DNA from: Actinomycetes bacterium
GTDB lineage: Bacteria; Actinomycetota; Actinomycetes; Propionibacteriales; Propionibacteriaceae
Reading direction: 5' to 3'
DNA: 11,799 bases
Assembly: GCA_023442485.1 (NCBI GenBank)
Contig: JAEZZG010000077.1
Coordinates: 1 to 11,799, forward strand
Shown here piece by piece: positions 6,735-11,799 of this stretch (positions are counted from its first letter, which is position 1; each line of letters starts with the position of its first letter). Made by a program: the position numbers and the translations under genes. The notes under the pieces are model-generated. The model did no database searches. It was given only the letters and a program-made list of their open reading frames with translations, and was not told the DNA's origin.

Positions 6735-8692
6735 ACAAGTCGATCATTGACGAGGATAGTGACCTGCTGCGATCATCGGCTGATACCTGGCAAGACGACC
6801 CGGCCCCGCTGGAAGATTTCCCGGCTGACCTGGTGGAACCTCCTGGCCGTGCCTGGGCGAGGTGGGCGCATTGGATGGGTGGATTCCGGCTCCGTGACCG
6901 CGCCCGCAGACGTCTGGCATCTGAGAGTATGCGCCAGTCTCAAAACCCTGAGTACGGATTCCCCGTCGCCAAGGTTTCCGAGGCCTATCGTCATATCCTC
7001 CGGTTGATCCGGCAGCGCAGATGGTTGGTGTTTCTCCTCGTTGTCTTGGAGGGGGTCGCAGCCGTGTGTGGCCTAGCTATCCCCAAACTGATAGCGAACC
7101 TGATCGACCTAGGGCAGCGTGACATTGACGCCATGGTTGATTCCCTGCCCGGCACTATCGGTCTAGGCGTTGTCCTGGTGGTGTGCCAAGCCGTGTTCAC
7201 CTACCTGGGCTGGTTCACCTCGAACTACCTCGGGCAAACCGTCCTGGCTGCCTCCCGTGAAGAAGCTATCGACCACATCTTGGGGTTGCCCCTTTCGGGT
7301 ATTGAATCCGCATCAACTGGTGACCTAGTCACGCGCGTCACCAGGGATGTGTCGGAGATGGCCTTAGCGGTCCGACGCGGTGTGCCCCGCTTGATGGTGT
7401 TCTTGGTGAAGTTCGTGCTGCTGATGGGGGCGTTTCTGCTCAACTCATGGCTACTGGCGATAGTGGTGTTCGTATGTTTGTTCGCACCGTTCTCTTCCGT
7501 CTACACCTATCTGCGTCGATCCGCCCCGGCTTTCATCCAGATCGGTGCCCAGGCCTCACAAGTGAACACTGCTTTGACTGAGACAGTTGAGGGCGCCAGG
7601 ACGGTGGAGGCGTTGCGCGTCGGGTCATTGCTGAATCACCGTCTCGACATGGAAGTAGAACGCCAGATTCAAGCCGGACGTTTGGCGACGAGTCTGCGGC
7701 TGCGTCTGTTCGTCGTCACGGATTCGACGCTAACCATGCTGACCCCCTTGATTCTGCTGATCTGTATCATCGCCTATCCGCGCGGATGGGTGAGTCTCGG
7801 CGAGATCATGGCGGCTTTGCTATATGTCCAGCAACTCTTCGATCCGGTCTACGGGATCTGCTTCACTATGGAAATGATTCAGCGCGGTGCAGTCTCGCTG
7901 GCAAGGATCATCGGTATTTCACAGGTGCCTAACGACCGCGTGGAGACCGCGCTGGTGCCTGCGGGCCGTCACCTCGAAGCGTCCGGGCTGAGATTCTCCT
8001 ACGTTGATGGGGTCGACGTGATCTGCGACATCGACCTCGATCTGAAAGACGGGGAGAGGCTGGCTGTCATCGGGCCATCAGGGTCAGGTAAATCCACCCT
8101 GGGCAGGCTGCTGGCTGGGATCAACCGTCCGTGCCAAGGTCAAGTGACGATCGGTGAGGTCGACGTGATGGACCTGTCCCTGCCGACCCTGCGTGACAAC
8201 ATCGCCCTGGTCACCCAAGAGCACCACATTTTTGCCGGGTCGCTGCGCGACAACCTCATCATGGTCAAGGATGAGGACATCGCCGAAGAGGTGATCTGGC
8301 GTGCCCTCGACGCGGTCCAGGCGACCCCGTGGGTGGAGCGCCTGCCCGAGGGGATTGACACGATGGTGGGTTCTGGCAACTATTCTCTGACCCCCGCCCA
8401 GTCCCAGCAGATTGCCTTGGCTAGGCTTTTCATCGCTGATCCGCAGATCCTGGTCCTCGACGAGGCAACCAGCTTGATTGACCCCAAGACTGCCCGCGAG
8501 TTGGAGAAAGCGGTCGGGAGTCTCCTCGAAGGTCGCACCGTGGTGGCGATTGCGCATCGGTTGCATACTGCCCGAGACGCCGATCGCATCGCGGTGGTTG
8601 AGGATGGGCGCATCATTGAGCTGGGGAGCCACGACGAGCTTCTGGCTGTCGGCGGCTCTTACGCAACCTTGTGGCGGGCATGGACGGATTAA
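6731..8692 (+). CDS. ABC exporter half with catalytic nucleotide-binding domain (subunit B of a heterodimer)
   Basis: The 653-residue partner of the preceding protein. It begins with about 90 cytoplasmic residues, including an acidic, Pro-rich tail and a Trp/Arg-rich stretch (about 40-68, WARWAHW then many Arg), then six membrane segments (about 98-120, 141-163, 220-237, 241-260, 331-350, 353-380). The nucleotide-binding domain is complete for binding and hydrolysis: A-loop Tyr in FSY (422-424), Walker A GPSGSGKS (448-455), Q-loop Gln496, Walker B ILVLDE (573-578) with catalytic Glu578, and H-loop His609. Its signature is LTPAQ (553-557) instead of LSGGQ. Its defect thus mirrors that of the first subunit: only the composite site made from this Walker A and the partner's LSGGQ should hydrolyse ATP. 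The family (ABCB-like type IV exporters) moves drugs, lipids, peptides or siderophores; nothing here tells which. Confidence 0.95.
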   Translation: MNKSIIDEDSDLLRSSADTWQDDPAPLEDFPADLVEPPGRAWARWAHWMGGFRLRDRARRRLASESMRQSQNPEYGFPVAKVSEAYRHILRLIRQRRWLVFLLVVLEGVAAVCGLAIPKLIANLIDLGQRDIDAMVDSLPGTIGLGVVLVVCQAVFTYLGWFTSNYLGQTVLAASREEAIDHILGLPLSGIESASTGDLVTRVTRDVSEMALAVRRGVPRLMVFLVKFVLLMGAFLLNSWLLAIVVFVCLFAPFSSVYTYLRRSAPAFIQIGAQASQVNTALTETVEGARTVEALRVGSLLNHRLDMEVERQIQAGRLATSLRLRLFVVTDSTLTMLTPLILLICIIAYPRGWVSLGEIMAALLYVQQLFDPVYGICFTMEMIQRGAVSLARIIGISQVPNDRVETALVPAGRHLEASGLRFSYVDGVDVICDIDLDLKDGERLAVIGPSGSGKSTLGRLLAGINRPCQGQVTIGEVDVMDLSLPTLRDNIALVTQEHHIFAGSLRDNLIMVKDEDIAEEVIWRALDAVQATPWVERLPEGIDTMVGSGNYSLTPAQSQQIALARLFIADPQILVLDEATSLIDPKTARELEKAVGSLLEGRTVVAIAHRLHTARDADRIAVVEDGRIIELGSHDELLAVGGSYATLWRAWTD

Positions 8693-8694
8693 GA

Positions 8695-8745
8695 AGCGGC
8701 TGCGGGCACCAGGTACGGTGATTCTACCTGGTGCCCACAGCCGCT
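8695..8745 (+). terminator. Long hairpin after exporter operon, likely bidirectional terminator
   Basis: AGCGGCTG (8695-8702) pairs with CAGCCGCT (8738-8745), and GGGCACCAGGTA (8704-8715) with TACCTGGTGCCC (8725-8736), giving 20 base pairs with one C/A mismatch and a 9-base loop. It starts two bases after the stop codon of the second exporter gene. No T-run follows on the + strand; the - strand continues with TCTTAAT. Its place between converging genes fits a two-way terminator. Confidence 0.68.
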
Positions 8746-8759
8746 CTGGCCCTGGCGAT

Positions 8760-8782
8760 CCGGTGCCATCAACTGGCACCGG
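8760..8782 (-). terminator. Hairpin after argG, likely terminator
   Basis: CCGGTGCC (8760-8767) and GGCACCGG (8775-8782) form a perfect 8-bp stem with a 7-base loop, 16 bases past the argG stop codon when read on the - strand. No T-run follows it. It shares the GGCACC/GGTGCC core with the larger neighbouring hairpin. Confidence 0.55.
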
Positions 8783-8798
8783 GGCGACCCCGAGTCAA

Positions 8799-10223
8799 TC
8801 AGTCGGTGCCGAATTCCATCGCCGCGCGATCTAGTGAAACCTCGGTCTCAGATACTTTCTTCTGCCCGATGGTGTGAATCGCCTCAGCCTCGCCCGATTC
8901 AATCTGGCCGACGAGCTTCGCCGATCCAGCCCCGGTGAGTTGACCCTGAGCTGCATAAACCTCTAGCTTTTCGCGGGTATCGGCGATGTCGAGGTTGCGC
9001 ATCGTCATCTGGCCGATCCGGTCGCTCGGGCCAAACGCGGCGTCCTCGACCCGCTCCATGGACAGCCGTTCAGGGCGGTAGGAGAAGTTCGACCCGACGG
9101 TGTTGAGGATCGAGTAGTCCTCGCCGCGACGCAGACGCAAGGTGACCGTTCCGGTAATCGCGGATGCCACCCAACGCATGATGGACTCGCGCAGCATCAA
9201 TGACTGCGGATCCAGCCAGCGTCCTTCGTAGAGGAGTCGTCCCAGACGACGACCCTGCTGGTGGTAGTTAGCCAGGGTGTCCTCGTTGTGGACGGCGTTG
9301 AGAAGGCGCTCGTAGCAGATGTAGAGCAGTGCCATGCCGGGGGCTTCGTAGATACCGCGCGACTTGGCTTCAATGATCCGGTTTTCGATCTGGTCACTCA
9401 TCCCCAGACCGTGCCGACCACCGATCGCGTTGGCCTCCATGACGAGGTCGATCGCCGACCCGAAGGTCTTGCCGTTGATGGCGACGGGGCGACCTTGCTC
9501 GAAGGAGACTGAGACGTCTTCGGTGTCGATCTTGACCGACGGATCCCAGAACTTCACCCCCATGATCGGCTCGACCGTCTCGAGTGAGTTGTCCAGAAGC
9601 TCCAGCGTCTTCGCCTCGTGGGTTGCCCCCCAGATATTGGCGTCGGTGGAGTAGGCCTTTTCTTGTGAATCGCGGTACGGAAGGTCGCGCTCGGTCAGCC
9701 AGGCGCTCATCTCGTGCCGTCCACCGAGTTCTTGGACGAATTGCTCATCCAGCCACGGCTTGTAGATTCTCAGTTCGGGGTTAGCCATCAAACCGTAACG
9801 GTAGAACCGCTCGATGTCGTTGCCCTTGTAGGTTGAGCCGTCACCCCAGATGTTGACGTTATCTTCGCGCATCGCCTGGACCAGCATGGTGCCGGTGACG
9901 GCGCGACCGATCGGGGTGGTGTTGAAGTAGGCGCGTCCTGCGGAGGTGATGTGGAAAGCCCCACAAGCTAGTGCTTGCAGTCCTTCTTCTACCAGGAAAT
10001 CGCGGCAATCGACCATGCGTGAAATCTCGGCGCCGTATTCGAGGGCGCGACCGGGCACGGAGTCGATATCGGATTCGTCGTACTGGCCGATGTTGGCGGT
10101 GTAGGTGCACGGGATCGCTCCGTGTTCACGCATCCAGGCCACGGCGACGGAAGTATCCAGGCCACCAGAGAAGGCGATGCCGACGCGTTCGCCGGCGGGC
10201 AGAGAAACTAAAACTTTCGACAC
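8799..10223 (-). CDS. argG: Argininosuccinate synthase, long (E. coli-like, type 2) form
   Basis: The enzyme joins citrulline and aspartate using ATP to give argininosuccinate, the next-to-last step of arginine synthesis, in the cytoplasm. The 474-residue product has the PP-loop FSGGLDTS at 18-25. It matches the long E. coli-type subfamily through much of its length, for example YFNTTPIGRAVTGTMLV, NIWGDGSTYKGNDIERFYRY, GGRHGLGMSDQIENRIIEAK and GQMTMRNLDIADTREKL; the shorter type 1 form (about 400 residues) lacks these. It runs some 20-30 residues past the E. coli end. The start is GTG (10223-10221) with AGGA seven bases upstream; the overlapping TAGGAT could instead serve as a -10 hexamer for a leaderless transcript. 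argH and the other arg genes are not in view. The gene converges on the exporter operon. Confidence 0.98.
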   Translation of the reverse strand: MSKVLVSLPAGERVGIAFSGGLDTSVAVAWMREHGAIPCTYTANIGQYDESDIDSVPGRALEYGAEISRMVDCRDFLVEEGLQALACGAFHITSAGRAYFNTTPIGRAVTGTMLVQAMREDNVNIWGDGSTYKGNDIERFYRYGLMANPELRIYKPWLDEQFVQELGGRHEMSAWLTERDLPYRDSQEKAYSTDANIWGATHEAKTLELLDNSLETVEPIMGVKFWDPSVKIDTEDVSVSFEQGRPVAINGKTFGSAIDLVMEANAIGGRHGLGMSDQIENRIIEAKSRGIYEAPGMALLYICYERLLNAVHNEDTLANYHQQGRRLGRLLYEGRWLDPQSLMLRESIMRWVASAITGTVTLRLRRGEDYSILNTVGSNFSYRPERLSMERVEDAAFGPSDRIGQMTMRNLDIADTREKLEVYAAQGQLTGAGSAKLVGQIESGEAEAIHTIGQKKVSETEVSLDRAAMEFGTD

Positions 10224-10229
10224 GAGTTC

Positions 10230-10235
10230 ATCCTA
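10230..10235 (-). promoter_or_regulatory. -10 hexamer / Shine-Dalgarno overlap in front of argG
   Basis: On the - strand TAGGAT fits TANNNT and ends six bases before the GTG start of argG, the same layout as at three other genes here. The AGGA inside it could equally be a ribosome binding site of a longer transcript, for instance read-through from the upstream oxidoreductase gene. GTGACA lies 14 bases further upstream, a short spacer for a -35 element. Confidence 0.4.
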
Positions 10236-10380
10236 GAGTTTTTCGAGGTTGTCACGGAGCTTACCGGCATCCGAGAAGTTGTCGCACTTTCTGTTCAGCC
10301 TTGCTGACGCGCTAAAGGACCCAAAGACGCGGTCAAACACCGGGCCTGCACCAACCGGCCCCGCACCCACCTCCCGCGTT

Positions 10381-10426
10381 CAGCACGCGCCCACCACACG
10401 CGCCCAGCACGCGCCCAGCACGCGCC
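10381..10426. repeat. Short 11-bp tandem repeat between argG and the oxidoreductase gene
   Basis: CAGCACGCGCC occurs exactly at 10381, 10405 and 10416, with a one-step variant CCACACGCGCC at 10394 abutting the last two copies. The stretch is C-rich on the + strand and lies 20 bases past the stop codon of the oxidoreductase gene. The unit is not a multiple of three and no convincing gene covers it. The rest of the 222-base gap holds only the argG start signals and weak hairpins. Confidence 0.75.
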
Positions 10427-10445
10427 CGCCACTCGCACCAACCCG

Positions 10446-11417
10446 CTAGATCGTCAAGACCACTTTCCCGGCGATCTCCCCGGCCTCCATCTTGCGGTGC
10501 GCTTCGGCAGCCTCAGTCACCGGGAACCGAGTGATCGTCGGTAGCTTCAACTCGCCCTTGGCATACATCGGCCACACCTCTTCGGCGACGCGACGGCAAA
10601 TCTCAGCCTTTCCTTCGGTTGGGCGGAACCGCAGACTCGTTGCGGTCACCCACGCCCGCTTCGTCAACAACTTATTCAGGTCCAGCTCACCCTTGCGTCC
10701 CCCTTGGAGGCCGATCACGACCAGGCGGCCGTCTTTGGCGAGGGCATCTACGTTGAGCGGCAGGTATTTCGCCCCCATCACATCTAGAATGACGTCGGCC
10801 CCGCGCCCGTCGGTGGCCTCTTTGATGCCTTTGACCCAGTCGTCGTGGTAGTCGAGAGCGATGTCGGCGCCCAGGTTGAGGCACTGGGCCATCTTCTGTG
10901 CTGTTCCAGAGGTCGAAGCTACCTTGCACCCTAAGTTCTTCGCATATTGGATCGCGAAGGCCCCGATCCCGCCGGTCCCTCCGTGGACCAGGAAAGTCTC
11001 GCCTGCTTTGAGCCAGACGTGGTCGAGGTTAGAGACGACGGTTGCGGCGACCTCAATCAGGGCGGCGGCGTCGACTAAGTCCACACCTTCCGGGACGCCG
11101 ACAAGCTGCCCGGCAGGGGCGGTGAAGTATTCGGCGTATCCGCCACCAGCCAGCAACGCGACGACTTCGTCTCCGGGTGAAAAACTGGTTACTCCCTCAC
11201 CGACAGCTTCGACGATGCCGGAGGCCTCCAGGCCGATCACGTCGGTCACACCCTTCGGAGGAGGGTAGTGCCCCTGACGCTGCAGCAGATCAGCCCTGTT
11301 GACGCCGGCGGCCACCGTCTTGACGAGGACCTCTCCGGGTGCAGGTTTCGGGGTGTCGACCTGCTCCCAGGTCATCACTGACGGTTCACCAAACTCATGT
11401 GTCACGATCGCGTACAT
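10446..11417 (-). CDS. NAD(P)H-quinone oxidoreductase, PIG3/Qor type (zinc-free MDR superfamily)
   Basis: A 323-residue soluble enzyme of the medium-chain dehydrogenase/reductase superfamily that should use NADPH to reduce quinones or other electrophilic carbonyl compounds. The GroES-like N-terminal half has AAGVNRADLLQRQGHYPPPKG-like residues at 36-56, then GLEASGIVEAVGEGV (62-76). It lacks the catalytic zinc ligands of alcohol dehydrogenases. The Rossmann half carries the dinucleotide motif HGGTGGIG at 145-152. The GVNRAD(L)LQRQG(H/N)YPPP pattern points to the PIG3 branch. The frame extends upstream to a TTG at 11456, but MYAIV at 11417 is where the family begins, and AGAG (11428-11425) is a weak ribosome binding site seven bases before it. 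A possible -10 box TATCTG lies on the - strand at 11438-11433. The gene reads toward argG with 222 bases between; the substrate is not known. Confidence 0.92.
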   Translation of the reverse strand: MYAIVTHEFGEPSVMTWEQVDTPKPAPGEVLVKTVAAGVNRADLLQRQGHYPPPKGVTDVIGLEASGIVEAVGEGVTSFSPGDEVVALLAGGGYAEYFTAPAGQLVGVPEGVDLVDAAALIEVAATVVSNLDHVWLKAGETFLVHGGTGGIGAFAIQYAKNLGCKVASTSGTAQKMAQCLNLGADIALDYHDDWVKGIKEATDGRGADVILDVMGAKYLPLNVDALAKDGRLVVIGLQGGRKGELDLNKLLTKRAWVTATSLRFRPTEGKAEICRRVAEEVWPMYAKGELKLPTITRFPVTEAAEAHRKMEAGEIAGKVVLTI

Positions 11418-11567
11418 GTTTTCACTCTGCCACAGATACCCAAACACTGCCTGCAATCTCCCCGACGTCTCAGGCCTCGGCGATCAGCTCGGGTCGGCCA
11501 CCTGGTTACTTGCGCTGGGCGCTCAACTAGTCGGGTTCCGTCGCCGCGTCTGACCTATCTGAGACGT

Positions 11568-11639
11568 GATGAGCACCGCAATTGAAGTCGCAAATGGGTC
11601 CGCAAGTGGGCCCGCGATGGGGTCCGTGATGGGTGTTGC
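11568..11639. repeat. Degenerate 12-bp tandem repeat upstream of tRNA-Ser
   Basis: Six consecutive 12-base units begin at 11568, 11580, 11592, 11604, 11616 and 11628. Units 3 to 6 are closest to each other (AAATGGGTCCGC, AAGTGGGCCCGC, GATGGGGTCCGT, GATGGGTGTTGC); the first two have drifted. The array ends 39 bases before the tRNA. Being a multiple of three, it gives a four-residue period when translated, on either strand. Apart from this array and the promoter candidates, the 261 bases between the oxidoreductase and the tRNA hold no recognisable gene. Confidence 0.55.
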
Positions 11640-11652
11640 CGTCATAATCATG

Positions 11653-11658
11653 TATGCT
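11653..11658 (+). promoter_or_regulatory. Candidate -10 hexamer of tRNA-Ser
   Basis: TATGCT fits TANNNT and ends 20 bases before the tRNA, giving a 5' leader of about 13 to 14 bases for RNase P to remove. No clear -35 box stands 16 to 19 bases upstream. The nearby CATAAT at 11643-11648 is an alternative. Confidence 0.35.
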
Positions 11659-11678
11659 GTGACAGCGACATCAGTCGT

Positions 11679-11761
11679 GGCGAGGTCGCATAGTGGACTA
11701 GTGCAGCCGCCTTGAAAGCGGCCGAGGGAAACCTCCGTGGGTTCGAATCCCACCCTCGCCG
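11679..11761 (+). tRNA. tRNA-Ser (anticodon UGA)
   Basis: This class II tRNA folds fully by hand. The acceptor stem is GGCGAGG (11679-11685) with CCTCGCC (11754-11760) and discriminator G11761. A 3-bp D stem GCA/TGC has a GG-containing loop. The anticodon stem is GCCGC/GCGGC around loop CTTGAAA (11711-11717) with anticodon TGA at 11713-11715. The long variable arm is GAGG-GAAA-CCTC (11724-11735), and the T arm is GTGGG-TTCGAAT-CCCAC (11737-11753). It reads UCA and, by wobble, other UCN codons. CCA is not encoded and must be added after transcription. The long variable arm is the feature SerRS recognises, and serS is in this same window. Confidence 0.97.
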
Positions 11762-11771
11762 CTCCTTTCCC

Positions 11772-11793
11772 GCTCGACTATTTCGTCTCGAGC
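11772..11793 (+). terminator. Weak hairpin after tRNA-Ser, possible terminator
   Basis: GCTCGA (11772-11777) and TCGAGC (11788-11793) form a 6-bp stem with a 10-base loop, ten bases after the tRNA. The window ends six bases later, so a following T-run cannot be assessed. A stem this short could be chance. Confidence 0.28.
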
Positions 11794-11799
11794 CCGCCT

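Noticed and set aside
8084..8779. A 231-codon - strand frame opposite the end of exporter subunit B
   Set aside because: It runs through the terminator hairpins and the Walker A to Walker B region of a clear gene; no motif of its own.
10381..10426. CRISPR array
   Set aside because: Units are 11 bp and essentially directly adjacent, with no spacers and no cas genes.
10381..10440. G-quadruplex on the - strand of the 11-bp repeat
   Set aside because: The GGG runs are separated by loops of 8 to 10 bases, too long for a stable standard quadruplex.
10249..10449. A 66-codon + strand frame in the argG/oxidoreductase gap
   Set aside because: Its second half is the low-complexity tandem repeat read as Pro/Thr/Ala/Arg, and it ends against the neighbouring gene with no ribosome binding site.

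Overview
The window reads as chromosomal DNA of a G+C-rich actinobacterium. The signs are an EccC-type type VII secretion ATPase, a pheA-serS gene pair, a GalT-like protein of the actinobacterial DUF4921 kind, a heterodimeric ABC exporter with one degenerate half, and several genes with a -10 hexamer placed so that transcription would begin at the start codon. A member of the Actinomycetaceae or a close relative is my best guess; this is inference, since there is no rRNA and no search was possible. Coding density is high, and I see no phage gene, transposase, CRISPR array or clear island boundary.

Left part (1-3253, all + strand): the 3' end of an eccC gene, cut by the window edge, then pheA (prephenate dehydratase with ACT domain), then serS (seryl-tRNA synthetase) 9 bases later, probably co-transcribed with pheA. 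A hairpin follows serS. Middle (3373-8692, + strand): a GalT-like gene of unknown substrate, then two overlapping genes for the halves of an ABC exporter. The two nucleotide-binding domains have lost opposite parts of the ATPase machinery, so only one of the two composite ATP sites should be catalytic. Two hairpins fill the 106-base gap where this block meets the minus-strand genes head-on.

Right part (8799-11417, - strand): argG of the long, E. coli-like type and, upstream of it in the same direction, a zinc-free quinone oxidoreductase of the PIG3/Qor type. The 222 bases between them hold a short 11-bp tandem repeat and the argG promoter candidate. At the far right is a tRNA-Ser(UGA) gene on the + strand, preceded by a degenerate 12-bp repeat.

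Most of the window is housekeeping: phenylalanine and arginine synthesis, serine tRNA charging and serine tRNA. The least explained parts are the GalT-like protein, the asymmetric exporter next to it, and the repeated leaderless promoter layout in front of pheA, the GalT-like gene, the exporter operon and argG. I found no convincing new multi-gene system beyond these.
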